Shown one piece after another: positions 49,641-61,259 of a stretch of DNA of 64,000 nucleotides. Within the stretch, counting starts at the first letter, position 1; every line of letters starts with the position of its first letter. The stretch comes from Epiperipatus broadwayi (lineage: Eukaryota; Onychophora; Udeonychophora; Euonychophora; Peripatidae): contig JAQFVV010012442.1 in NCBI GenBank assembly GCA_028023455.1, forward strand, positions 1,014,501-1,078,500, given 5' to 3'. The position numbers and the translations under genes were made by a program. The notes beneath the pieces are model-generated. The model was not told the DNA's origin. It did no database searches and saw nothing but the letters and a program-made list of their open reading frames with translations.

Positions 49641-49642
<2 letters not shown>

Positions 49643-49684
<42 letters not shown>

Positions 49685-49705
49685 ATATATATATATATAT
49701 AAATG

Positions 49706-49741
<36 letters not shown>

Positions 49742-49748
49742 CATTTAT
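49643..49748. repeat. (TA)n array and TA-centred palindrome
   Basis: A TA run closes the retrozyme array. Adjacent is TAAATGTTATAATATA...TATATTATAACATTTA (49699-49747), perfect inverted arms around TA. Confidence 0.9.
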
Positions 49749-50094
49749 TTATATTTTGCAAAAAAATATTGGCATTTGGTAAAAGTTAAAAAAAATAAAA
49801 GTAAATTTAGATTTCTTTTTGACTAATTTCTTTTTAAAAAAAATAACGTACAATGAAAGCTAAATTAAACTTCTGTATTTTTTTAATGTAATTAGAAATA
49901 AAAGTTAGAATTGGAGAGAACAAAAAACACATATTACCAATATAGATAAGAGAAAGTAGAAATATTTGGCTAATTAAAGATGGCTGCAAAACTTGATAAG
50001 AAAAGAAAACTTTATAACGTAAATTTTATAAAGAATCTACAAGATTATGAACCAAAAAACGCCATGATAATATGTGCAGAAGTCCAAAAACTGG

Positions 50095-50190
50095 ACCTCT
50101 AGTATAAAAGGCAGAGGTCAGTTTGAAGAACATCTTGTTCTGTTGTCTCTCTAGTCGGTCCTGGATAACAATAATACATCCAGGATCGCC
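50095..50190 (+). promoter_or_regulatory. TATA-box promoter-like segment
   Basis: GTATAAAAGGCAG (from 50102) is a near-consensus TATA box, enclosed by GACCTC...GAGGTC. About 50 bp further, TCCTGGAT...ATCCAGGA forms an 8-bp inverted repeat. The local base composition is less AT-rich. It could be the promoter of an unrecognised LTR or of a host gene. No coding frame follows closely. Confidence 0.3.
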
Positions 50191-50399
50191 CTACACTGAA
50201 ATAATTTGGCATGTCAGAGTGAACCGGAGCTTCTGCAAACATTGTGCCTGAAGATGTACACCAGGAAAAGCCTTCGTGAGTGACTAGGAGAGGGGACTAC
50301 AAGATCAAATAATAACCAAAATGCCGAGCTCATTCTACTCAAAAAACTATGTATAGTTATCTACAACCATCATGAATTCACTAAAACTTACGGGTAAGA

Positions 50400-51119
50400 C
50401 TACTTATTCCTGATTGTGACAAAATTAAGCATTTGCAAACAAGTCTTAAAATAATCCTGATATAGACATTAATTTTCTTATTAAAAAGACTTTCATTTAA
50501 ATAATTGTATACAAGGATGTGGAAATGAATTGTAATAAGTGAACATTATTAAATTACTTTATCCAACTGTTTTTTTATAAATTCATTCATGTTCTCTCCA
50601 ATTTAGTTAATTTGTAAGTTAACTTACAAATATTTTTAGTTTGTTGGAATAAAAGAGATTTTACTTTTATCAACCTTTTTCTGTATGCATTATTAATAAT
50701 AGTTATTAATTATTATTGAATTTATTAATATTATTTTAGTGATGTTTAAATATATTATTTGCTGTGCCAATGTGTTTAATAAATTCCAGAAATAATAATA
50801 TTTTTAAAAAATAATTCTCATATGGTATGATGCAATACCGATTAGTTTAAAAGTATTTTCTTTTTTTCATTTGTGGGACATGCTGGTGACAGATTTCAGT
50901 GGTCTCTTTAGAATAAAAAGACCTGGTGCCCATATTGAATAAATTAAAAGCTGATTTTGTCAATAGCATAATTCTCAACAATTAATAGGCCGAGTTTGAT
51001 CAGGAAATATAGTTATGTTTTTTTAGAAATAGAAATACCACTTTCTTCTTTTTGACATAACTTGATCAACTCGCGCACAGTTTATATTAGCGTGTAGAGG
51101 CCTAACAAAACAGAAAATG
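50400..51119. other. AT-rich non-coding DNA
   Basis: No supported feature seen. Confidence 0.5.
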
Positions 51120-51381
51120 TTATAATATATATATATATATATATATAATGAAGCAGTAAATCTTAGCTTAAGATTGTGATTCATGTTTCTACCTACTAAC
51201 CCATGTTTAAATCCCTATTTCCCATCCCACTCCTGTTGTCGTGTATATATATTTTATGTATATATTTGAGATGCATGCCTAAATTATAAAATTTAATGTT
51301 TCAATAACATGTTTTAAAATTATTATTAATTCTTTTTATTAATTATTAGTTCTTTTTTATTAAAGTATTATAGATGAAGCT

Positions 51382-51384
<3 letters not shown>

Positions 51385-51477
<93 letters not shown>
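51385..51477. repeat. Long (TA)n array
   Basis: About 93 bp of pure TA. Confidence 0.95.
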
Positions 51478-51480
<3 letters not shown>

Positions 51481-52668
51481 AGTAAAACTTACTAACAAAA
51501 TATTGATGTTTTTAAATATTTATTACATGTCATTTTGAGCTTTTTCTTTTTAAATTGATTGTTTTTCTATTAAACTGTATATTTTTTATAAAATCCAGTA
51601 TGGAAGATGTGACTGTTGTTAATTGTCCAAAAATAATTAAGGATTGGAAGCACTATTGTTTTAATCTGGGGTAGGTAATTTTAATTAAAGTTTTACTTAA
51701 AAGGGGATTAAGATTAGAAATACTTTTGTTAAAAAACATGTTATCAAATCTATTTCTAATCTGGAAATAGATTTGAATTTATTTTTGGACATTATCTTAC
51801 AATTGCATCTTCAAAAACAACTGATAAAAGAAAAAGTATAAAATGACTGAATTTTGAATCACAGAGAGATTAGCTACTATTGAGAGAACTGAATGTAAAT
51901 GAATTACATGTCGCTTGAAACTTAAATAATGTAGCAGTAAATCCATCATTCTCACACAGTTGGGTCATCATCTTCCGCAGCTGTACCACCCTGCTGCCCA
52001 AGAGTGAAAAGTCTGATTTAAGAACTTCTGTGTGCTAATATAAGCTTGCTGCCGCAGGAGAACTTTCATTTCAATTGCCGTGCAAGTGCCATACTTTAAA
52101 ATGAACTCTTAAAATTGAAAAGTAAATTTCCAAGCCATCACCTCAAACTAAATCTAGTCTAATTCATCTTTCAAGATTTCCTCTAATATGTGATTTAACT
52201 TTGTTTTGTTTCAATATGTAATTTGCTCTTAATTAAATAATTTCTATATATTTAATTTTCTCTCATATGCTTTAACTTTCTCTAATCTTGGTGCAGTCAT
52301 TTATTTTTTATTTGATTTTATATTTTATAATTTTATATATATGCTTTTCTAATTAATATGCCAATCTTAAACAATCTGATGAGTTGAATTTTTTTAATTT
52401 TTTTTTGTCATTTTAAATAAACCTTCATTAAGCAAGTTATTAACGTCCCTTTAATATATATATATATATATATATAATGCATTCATTGTAAATTAATACG
52501 TTCGCAGATTGTTTTTATGAATCAACATTTTAGGTTTGTTTTTAATATAAAATTGATTTGTTTATCTCTGGATTTTCTACCGGGGTAAATCCAGAACTCA
52601 AGCTAATTAACACTTTGAAATCTTATAAAATATTATTTATTTAATTATAAAAAAGGTGACTTAATTGT
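51478..52668. other. AT-rich non-coding DNA
   Basis: No supported gene. A short TA run at 52453-52476. Confidence 0.5.
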
Positions 52669-52718
52669 TATATATATATATATATATATATAACTGCTAG
52701 TTATTTTTATATACTCTT

Positions 52719-52751
<33 letters not shown>

Positions 52752-52782
52752 ACTGCTAGTTATTTTTATATACTCTTAAAAT
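52669..52782. repeat. Direct duplication of TA run plus flank
   Basis: Two units of TA run followed by TAACTGCTAGTTATTTTTAT and ATACTCTTAAAAT; identical apart from TA length. Confidence 0.9.
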
Positions 52783-53198
52783 ATATGCTATGTATTCCAG
52801 TTATTGTAAAATCCACGAAGGTGGAATTGAATTATTTTAAATAGCAGAAAAAGGGAAGGGGGTGAATCTTAATCTTTCTTTTACTTAATCAAATCTTAAC
52901 ATATATTTTATTAATTTGAAATCTAAATCTTAATGTTTCTTTTGCTATATAAAATATTCAAGTATATTTTAAGTAAATGAAATCTAAATATTCTCTATAT
53001 ATATATTATAATTGCATGGCATACTATAGTATTCAAACAAGGATCATTTATTTTAAAGCAGTAAAATTTATTCAATGTTGTTAGAGACATGTATCATTAC
53101 TGTGTTTCTGACATTTGGCTGATCTTCGTGTTCTATACATATGTGTTTCTTAATCTGGGGGTTACAACAAGTTCGAACCCATAGATGTCTTCTCAAGT

Positions 53199-53322
53199 CT
53201 TCATATAAAAATGCCTTTGGTGGTCACCCCTATGTCTGGTGCACACTATGCATATTCTTTCTTCATATAAAAAGGCCACTGATGGTGACCCCTAAGTTTG
53301 GCACACGCTATGCCCATCCATT
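53199..53322. repeat. 62-bp tandem duplication
   Basis: CTTCATATAAAAATGCC...CACCCCTATGTCTGG...ACACTATGC repeats at 53261 with several substitutions. The frame at 53141-53359 spans both copies and is not otherwise supported. Confidence 0.75.
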
Positions 53323-53465
53323 TCATTTTTCATCCAGAAGCACGACCTTTTCCTCTTAGTTATTTTTAGGCTATTATGTCAGCACAGCAAACTTCTTCAT
53401 ATTATTATTATTTCTTTTGCTTCATGGCCCAGTTTTAATGCTCTAATATTAAAATTAAGCATTGC

Positions 53466-53467
<2 letters not shown>

Positions 53468-53529
<62 letters not shown>
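53468..53529. repeat. (TA)n array
   Basis: About 62 bp of TA. Confidence 0.95.
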
Positions 53530-53532
<3 letters not shown>

Positions 53533-54057
53533 GCCAATTACTTCTATTTTATTAATTAAGTTTATTTCAATCATATACAATCCCACCATCATAATTTATA
53601 TTTTTATATTTAAGAGTATCTATATGCCTTGGGGAAAATAAAGCGTTTGTTTTACTATCATTAAAATATTTTTTTATTAAATATTTTGTCATAGATTTAA
53701 ATATAATAAAATGTTTTCAAATGTATTTTGTTTATTTTCACGACCTCAATGGTGTGAAAATAGTTTATATCATATGTATAATGAATTTTGGAATGCTCCT
53801 AGAAAAATATATGTTAGTCACCATGTTTCTGAACCATAAATCAAAGTGTTAATGGCATTATTATCATAATTCTTTCTAATATTCATTTGGCATTTTAATA
53901 TTATACCCACCAAAGATGTGTGTTTATTTGTAATATATTATTTAGCTAAGAAAGAGCATATGAAAACTAATAGCGTGAATGACACTATTTAACCTCTTGC
54001 TCATTCACACACACTAATGTATATAATGTATATAATTTATACATAACTAATTGTAGA

Positions 54058-54417
54058 ATGAAAGATGATATAAAATATAAGAGAGGAATGGTTTATAAAA
54101 TTAGATGTAATTTTTGTAATATGATTTACTATGGCCAGACGTCAAAGCAATTGGGAGAAAGAGCTAATGAACACAATAATGCTATTGCTAGGAAAGATGA
54201 TAGATCTGTGTTATATGTTCATTATTTGCAGTATGGACATAAAATAAATTGTATTGATAATATAAGTGTTCTTGATTATATTAAAAATGTTAATAGACGT
54301 AAAATATATGAAACAAACTACATTATGTATAATAAAAACAACTGTATGAATATATACAAAACATCCATTAAGTTAAATAATAAGTGGTTAATGGATAAAG
54401 AATGGATAGTTAATTAA
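54058..54417 (+). CDS. PLE-type GIY-YIG endonuclease ORF, family D
   Basis: An uninterrupted 119-codon frame. The GIY-YIG nuclease starts almost at once: MVY at 11-13, a C-x-x-C pair at 17-20, YYG at 24-26 (for YIG), then R35, H39, a second His at 55 and Glu 85, as expected for catalytic and metal-binding positions. The spacing and the C-x-x-C insert are typical of Penelope-like nucleases rather than bacterial ones. It differs strongly from families A-C, being shorter with no LINRQ tail. No RT is visible upstream and no hammerhead motif was found downstream. Probably the 3' end of an older or separate PLE whose nuclease frame happens to be open. Host use is possible but unsupported. Confidence 0.65.
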   Translation: MKDDIKYKRGMVYKIRCNFCNMIYYGQTSKQLGERANEHNNAIARKDDRSVLYVHYLQYGHKINCIDNISVLDYIKNVNRRKIYETNYIMYNKNNCMNIYKTSIKLNNKWLMDKEWIVN

Positions 54418-55087
54418 TTAATATATGTGGATATATATCCATTCAATATATATAACAGAGTAATTTTGTAGTAGAATTGAGGCGGAAAAATCACATAATA
54501 GATCATGTCAAATATCCATTTGTTTATCTATCTTCTCTTATGAATTGATATAGATGTTGCTGTATGTGCTTTAAATCGTGGAGACATATTGAAAAGGGAA
54601 AAAAAAACATAATTTGCCGGAAAAGGCTTTTTTATAATAATTTTATAATTTGTAATCTTTGTTGCTTGTATATATGTATTTTTAAACATATTTGACTATT
54701 TTTTATAAATGTATAATAATTTGTTAGATGGATAAATGTATAATAATTTGTCATTATATTAAAATATATTTTATTGTCTAACTTATTTGAGTAGTTCAAA
54801 TTCCTTTTCCTCTACTTCCACATATTACAGTCATACTTATGTATATTTTAATGTTGTCATAGTCAATAGATGTCTCATTGTTTTGCTCAGCTTTGCTAGT
54901 CGGACGGATTTAAAATAAATTCTTGTGTGCCACTACTATTATGTTGTTCATTAGGTGTTAGATCTGGTGCTTAGAGAGTGGGTTTGAATACAGGCTGGTC
55001 CCTGACCTAAATCTTGGGCTTGACTGGGTTTGAAGTACATTTTGTGAGTTCCAGCACATGTTAGATGGATAAACATGTTTTGACCGG

Positions 55088-55090
<3 letters not shown>

Positions 55091-55131
<41 letters not shown>
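55091..55131. repeat. (TA)n array
   Basis: TA run flanked by CTATA and TATAG. Confidence 0.9.
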
Positions 55132-55135
<4 letters not shown>

Positions 55136-56478
55136 ACTTAATAGAGTGATCAAATTAAAACATTAATCCAAATATTACCACTGATATCATAACCTGAGAA
55201 TAATTAACTGTGTAACATGGTAACTTAAATATTATATGTCATTGGAATGGATCTCAAACATATAAATGTTGTAACTTAAATTAAAGATGAAAAAATCAAA
55301 GTGAATTGTAGGGAATCATTGAAGAGACTAATAAGTTGTAACTATATTAGTCATTGAATTTTTTTAATGATCAAAATATTAATTAAATAGTATTTATCAT
55401 TCAAATTATCAATCAAAATATTTAAGACTTAATTCATCAACTTCTACTTAAGATTGTTTTTAAATATCATAATATCAATAATCAGAAACAATAATGCTTG
55501 TAGACTTGTCATTTCAGTTATCTGGTATCTGGCCTGTTTCAAACCCTAGTTAGGCAGCCATTGTAGTCTCAATTAACAAGTAGAAACTATAAACAAATTA
55601 TTAAGAACAAACTCTTATAACTCAGGAAATAACATCAAGTGGGTGAGTACACTTGTATCTCAATAAAATATTTTCTCAATAAATCCAACAATAGATTTTA
55701 CCCACTTTCATCTCTTGGTTTGATATCAAGTGAATGTTTAAGTGAATAACAAGTGAATATGGTCTAGCAAGTGACACTAAGCCATCTGAACGTAGACAAA
55801 GTTATATCTTATAACCTTTTCTCATGTACTGTGTTTGAACCCCGTTTGGTACTTTATTTCTAACAAAAATGGAGGATTTTGCTTTTATAGCCATATCACT
55901 GTATGCACTAAAATTTAGGTAAACACAAAACATCCTTAAACTAAAGTGGTGTGTATAAAATTTATCAGACAGAAATCATCTCCTAGATTCTAACATAATA
56001 AATGTCTTTCAATATCTTTATCGGTTTTACTAGCTCATGTTATACTATTAATTTAGGATGACAATTCACTCATTTTTGCATGATGTAGATGATGGAATGG
56101 TGGTTATTATAATGATTTACGAATGTCAACTAAATACCATGAAGTCACTTATTTATTTATGGCCTTTAAACATTTATCTAGCTCATTAAATGAAACACGA
56201 TGATTATGATGATGATAATGATAATGGTTTCATCTACAGCTTTAGAACCAAGCCTAATCATAAAACTTATTTTTTAAAGAAATTCATAACTATTGTTTAA
56301 TCTTAGTATATCTAATTAGATCTTAAATAATTAATATTCACCATTGATAATGAATGATCACAACTAATAAAAAATATCTTAATGAAAATATAAACCTCAT
56401 TTAATAAAACAAATTAACATTTATTACTGCATTTCTAACATATACATGAAAATTTCTAGACAGACATAAAAATCTATA

Positions 56479-56479
<1 letters not shown>
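55132..56479. other. AT-rich DNA with possible tRNA-derived fragments
   Basis: No gene seen. TGTTTGAACCCC near 55827 resembles a pol-III B box, with an uncertain A box upstream; possibly a decayed SINE. Confidence 0.3.

Positions 56480-56564
<85 letters not shown>
56480..56564. repeat. (AAT)n microsatellite
   Basis: About 28 uninterrupted AAT units. Confidence 0.97.
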
Positions 56565-58708
56565 TGACTCTTTTGAAATCATAATATTCATTTTAACGTT
56601 ATTCCCCCCTTTCCCATTAAAGATATAATGCATATTAAATTGGATACCATATTTGCTAAGATTTTCAATCCACAAGAAAATATTTCATATAAAAAATAAA
56701 CACTTTTTGGGCACACATACTTTTATAATCTAACATGAAAAGTAGAATGATTAAGGAGTAAAAAATGTTAGTGGTATTGAATATCCAGAAACAAGTTTTT
56801 AAATTATTTCTTCCCCTCTCTTCTTAGCTTCGAGATCAATATTCTTTAACTTAAAACAAAAATAACCTAATATTTTAACGCTATATATGTCTGTTATTCT
56901 CACATTCACACATCATTATATACATGTAAACAGTTAATATATTACTGTGTGGCGGTTGATACCCTTAGAAATAAAATATCATTTTAAAAAAAATAATAGT
57001 ACAAAAAATATTTTACATATTAACAAACATTTCACAATTTTAGATTAGTATCCAATAATACCCTTTAGAAAATAAACTTTATTAATAAGCAAGGTGTAAT
57101 AGTTTTAGCATACACAAAATTATTACTCAAAGTTATAGCTATTATTATTGAAGAAATTTATGGTTTCAAGCAATTTTGGTTGTTTTAAAGTTCTGAGAAA
57201 AAAATATAAAACTTTACTGCTCAAATTTTTACCAATAGTCTCTAATATAATAAAAGAAAATGTCTAATGAAAATTCATATTACCAATCCAAGAGTTCAAA
57301 ACTTAGCTTGATAAATGTCCATACTTTTACAGCAATCAATTTCCACAGTTTGGAACAGTTTATTTTCCTGAGGCTTATAATTATTTAATGGTGATGATGA
57401 TGATAAGGTTATTTCCCTAATTGGGAATCATTTGGGCACTGAAACACTTTCTTCCCCTCTGGTTAAGCATAATTTTACTAAGAAATGGAGTATACCAATT
57501 GTTCTCCCATTTTTAATTTTTTTTGGGTTTAAATTAAGTCACTGGGATAGCTGGACTAGCTGATTCAATACTTATTAGTAGATTAATTATTTTCCTTCAG
57601 CTTTGAAATGCAGATGAATGTTTTCTTTTACTTAAAATGTCTCATTTCTCCCAATCAGCCATAGGTGTAGAATTTTTTTAATTCAGACAATAATATTTTA
57701 TTATTTTTTCTTCCTATATGATATGTAGGCTCTGTGGGTTATGGGATTTACACCAGATGAAATGCATATAGATTTCTAGCCCACCATCATTAGATTTTCA
57801 ATTTTCAAAAAAAAAAAAACTTTTTATTTAAAAAAAAGATTTTAAATGGATATCTGGCAGAATTAAAAATGTTTGTCTTTTTTTAGCTTCAATATTTTAA
57901 AATCTTTCTTAACTGATTTTTCAGACTGGTTTTATACCTTATTTCTTTCTCTGTTTTCAGCAAATCCTTTAATTATATTTCCGCCTTTCACTGGAACATA
58001 TGAAAAATCACACTATCCTGATTATTCAGATTAATCCTGTTTTGAAGGAAAAATTGTCTTAATCCTTTTTCTTCACATCACCATTATAACTGTCTTTTTA
58101 TAACACACAATTGTTGTAAAAAAATAATTTAACTGATTTTCTTTTTTTTTCTTCTTCAACATGTAATAAATGTAGATTTCTTTATGCAATGTACACACAC
58201 TTTATCATCCAAATAATTTATAAAAACTGGCCTATAAAATAATCTGAATGCTTTTTAGAAATTACAATTTTAATATCTAAAATTAAATCATTAACCTTCA
58301 AACCCTAAATTATAATCATATAAAAACAAAATAAAAACAGATAATAATACAATATTAGAATCTAACAAATGCAGACTGGTTTTGAAGAAAGTTTAATATT
58401 TGAAGTATAAAATGACAACTAAATAGCTTACATACACACTGCCTATATATGTGTTATAACCCTATAAAAATTAACTATTGAATAAGAAGAAGGTGAGTAC
58501 TACTCTTTGAGTTTTATCAACACACAGACAGCTAAAGGACATAACTGTTGTCCCCACTTTTTTCTGTCTTAGGCTTTATAGAAGTTGACCCTGTAGGGTT
58601 TAAACTTGGGTGCCTACAGCTTCCTTTTTTATATAAAAATGTGATGATGATTTTTGTTCCACATTTTCTTTCATGCACATTATTACAAATTTAAATACTG
58701 ACTAAATT
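56565..58708. other. AT-rich non-coding DNA, may include an LTR
   Basis: No gene seen. The part next to 58719 should be the 3' LTR of the gypsy relic below, but no partner LTR was found to define its end. Confidence 0.4.
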
Positions 58709-58719
58709 GTAATGGCACA

Positions 58720-58734
58720 ACACCCCCCTCTTCT
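58720..58734 (-). other. Polypurine tract of gypsy fragment
   Basis: On the minus strand AGAAGAGGGGGGTG precedes TGTGCCATTACAATT, a plausible LTR start. Confidence 0.5.
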
Positions 58735-58921
58735 AATAAAATCATCAGCACCCTTGCCTTAACTATATATAATAAGAAAAGTATACCTAATAAAATAACA
58801 CTAATAATGATAAATATAAAAAAAAATTCATAACTACTGGCAAACATCATCTAGATGTCCACCAAATCCCCTTTTCTTTAGAAAACGTGGCATCATGATT
58901 TATTTGGAGATCTTTGCCAGG

Positions 58922-59165
58922 CTACTCTTCTGAAGGATAAAAGATCAAACTCCTAGCATTATAGGTTCCCTTATTCCCATCAAGAGTAGCAAGCATAAAA
59001 GCATTCTCTTCTATTTTCTTAATAATTTGAAATGGCCCTTCATACAAATGCAGACACTTTTTAAATCGGTTTCTTTGGGGGTTGATAACATACAGATCAT
59101 CATATCAGGACCACTCTAGCTCTTGAGTCTTACTTTGGGCTTTTAACTTTTGTAAATCATATTGT
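58922..59165 (-). pseudogene. Gypsy integrase C-terminal fragment
   Basis: Minus-strand translation DDLYVINPQRNRFKKCLHLY, then EGPFQIIKKIEENAFMLATL and DGNKGTYNARSLIFYPSEE, then stop. It matches the integrase C-terminal domain and end of gypsy element 1 (YEGPYTIIK..., KGT-NARALKPYF). A polypurine tract lies ~190 bp downstream. The rest of pol is absent or beyond recognition. A separate, related element. Confidence 0.75.
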
Positions 59166-60200
59166 GGTCTGCATAAAATTGCAAATATATATTCAGTCCA
59201 TTTTTGATATCTTTATTTTTCATTTTGACTGGATACTTATAATATACATCTGGATGATTTATTTTATGTAATCTTGGATTACAGAATCCACATAGAAATA
59301 TGAACTCTTGATACAACACATAATATACCTTTAATTTTTTCAGAGAGATAGACTATCTATACCATACATAGTTTATCTTAAAACTTTCCAGAAAGATTAA
59401 CTCTCTGTACCATATATAACTTGTTTTTTAAATTTATAGTATGCAATCAGATTATTGAGTGATATAGAGTCTGATGGATGGACATAAAATCCTATCTCCA
59501 TCCACTGTATTCAAATACCTTCCCAGGTGAAATTAATTAAGATTTTATAAATTGTTAGAGTGTTTATAGTACTTTATTTATAAAATTTATAGTTAAAATG
59601 TTGATCTTAATTATTTGGAAAATAGAGAAAGTGGACATTGGCTATGGGAAATTCAGCCAAGGTCAACTATAGACGTAATCACTGGGAGAGTATTCATTCA
59701 TCACTGATAATTCACATCAGATTGTTAATTTTCCACACTTTATTGTTATGAAGCCCTGAGACAAAATTATCATACTGGAAATAAGAGTAAACATAGAAAA
59801 TTAATGGGGGAAAATAAAGAAAAGTTTTAGAATTAACCATTACAAGATTAACATTCGCAAGACTGAGTTATTATTGAAAGTGAGGTAGATTGAGAGATTA
59901 GGAGGATGATAGTGGGTATAGAAATAAATTTAATTTCCATAAATTTTAATTGTGACTTTGATGTTAAATGGATAGGAAGTTTTCTGAGAGATTTATAATA
60001 TAGTGGAAATTGAGTTTACATTTTAATCTCTCCAATATATATAATAAATCGCAAGAATATTAGTAGTAGTAATATCGCTCTCAGTGTTTATTTGTTGATA
60101 ATTTTATTTATTACCCAGTTATTGGATATTAGTGTCAATAATTAAGTGTATTATTATTAAATAATAATTAGTATATTGTATTTTCATTAGAGTTACAAGT
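59166..60200. other. AT-rich non-coding DNA
   Basis: No supported feature seen. Confidence 0.5.
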
Positions 60201-60330
60201 TGGAGCCCTGGCAATTTTATAATTAAATGCCCCATCACAATCAATCCTAAGGCCGGCCGCTCTGGAGATAGTGTGTGTGTGCGGTAGAGGCGGTTGGTGT
60301 GCTCCGTTCGTCTTTCCAGAGATTACAATA
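60200..60330. other. GC-rich island
   Basis: CCTAAGGCCGGCCGCTCTGG at 60248-60267, then a GT-rich stretch and CGGTAGAGGCGG, in otherwise very AT-rich sequence. It follows TTAGAGTTACAAGTTGGAGC, which might be an LTR end with a primer site, but no partner was found. Confidence 0.35.
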
Positions 60331-60404
60331 TATATATAATCTTATAATTAAATATTAATAAATACACTAACACAAATATATATATATAAAATACAACTTT
60401 AAAA

Positions 60405-60960
60405 ACATTTATCCACCTAGAAGCGTTTCGTAGTTTCTGTCAACTAACTAATTCTTTTTTATGGTATCTTCAAACACGGTTTCAAAGTCTAGTCTTCCCA
60501 CAATTTATTAATTTTAACATTTACCATCTGTCTTATTATTAAGTTATAGTTACATTTATATATTAACATAGCTTTTTATTATTATTTTTTTAATGTTGTT
60601 TCTTTCAATTTGTATTATTTTCACATTACTATAATCAAAATTACAATCATGTATAAATAATCTACTACAATCATAAAAAAAACTGATGTTGAAACATTGT
60701 CATTTCCATTACAATTTCGTTTACTTTTTTAACTATTTTTAATAACTGCAAGTGTTTTTTAGTTCTTTTTTTTAATGTAGATATTGATCCCTTTATATAG
60801 CCATTACCATATTTACATCTCCATTTATATATTATGCTATTTTGGTTTAAAAATGATGTTTTAGATTTTGAATTATTTATTAAATATTTTGAATTATTTG
60901 TTACTTTACCCAGATGATACATAAAATACAATTTCACATATATATCTTATACAATTCACT
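60405..60960 (-). pseudogene. Penelope-like element, family A, 3' fragment
   Basis: Frame 60937-60671: LINNSKSKTSFLNQNS, then GIY-YIG IIYKWRCKYGNGYIKGSIS (YIG disturbed to YIK) with KKRTKKHLQLLK. Further pieces of the tail follow out of frame to about 60510. A hammerhead-like motif and GUGGAUAAAU complete the 3' end. Closest to the 2.7-kb and 63-kb copies. Confidence 0.8.
60417..60447 (-). ncRNA. Hammerhead-like motif, PLE-A (degenerate)
   Basis: UUAG stem I with CUAG, core UUGACAG (A9 lost), short stem II, GAAA, CGCUU, then CUAGGUGGAUAAA. Stem II is shortened. Likely inactive. Confidence 0.35.
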
Positions 60961-61259
60961 TGTTCGCTTTTAGGGGGACAAAAGTGTTTAAAGTTGTATT
61001 TCATATTTATATATGTTATTGTATTTATTAAGATTTAATTAAAAGATTATGTATATAACATAGAAGAAATACAGATATTGAATAAAAATATCACGCGCGC
61101 ACTTACACACATACATACTGTACATAACAAATCCTAACACAATTTATTTGCTTTTTTTTTTTTTTGTTTTAATCTAAATTAAAGTTTTCTATTGAAATTT
61201 ATATGAACACATGGGCTGTATAGAAATTAATTACTTCAATCACAAGTTTTAAAAATTAA

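Larger units (their letters stand above)
48733..49642 (-). mobile_element. Retrozyme-like tandem array 1 (2.2 units of ~410 bp)
   Basis: Units start ATGAAAAACAAAA at 48733, 49147 and 49553 (periods 414 and 406). The third unit stops after about 90 bp at a TA array. No conserved reading frame. Each full unit carries a hammerhead ribozyme on the minus strand, with predicted cleavage sites one unit apart, so self-cleavage of a minus-strand transcript would release unit-length RNA. Tandem ~400-bp non-coding repeats with type-I hammerheads are the hallmark of animal retrozymes. TA runs flank both ends, and a PLE-B 3' end lies immediately upstream. Confidence 0.8.

Noticed and set aside
54940-55060. 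Possible pol-III B box (GGGTTTGAATACAGG), also near 51205, 55827 and 58590
   Set aside because: B-box-like words without a convincing A box or tRNA fold; could be decayed SINEs but not enough to annotate.
56480-56564. Poly-Ile reading frame
   Set aside because: Translation of the (AAT)n microsatellite.
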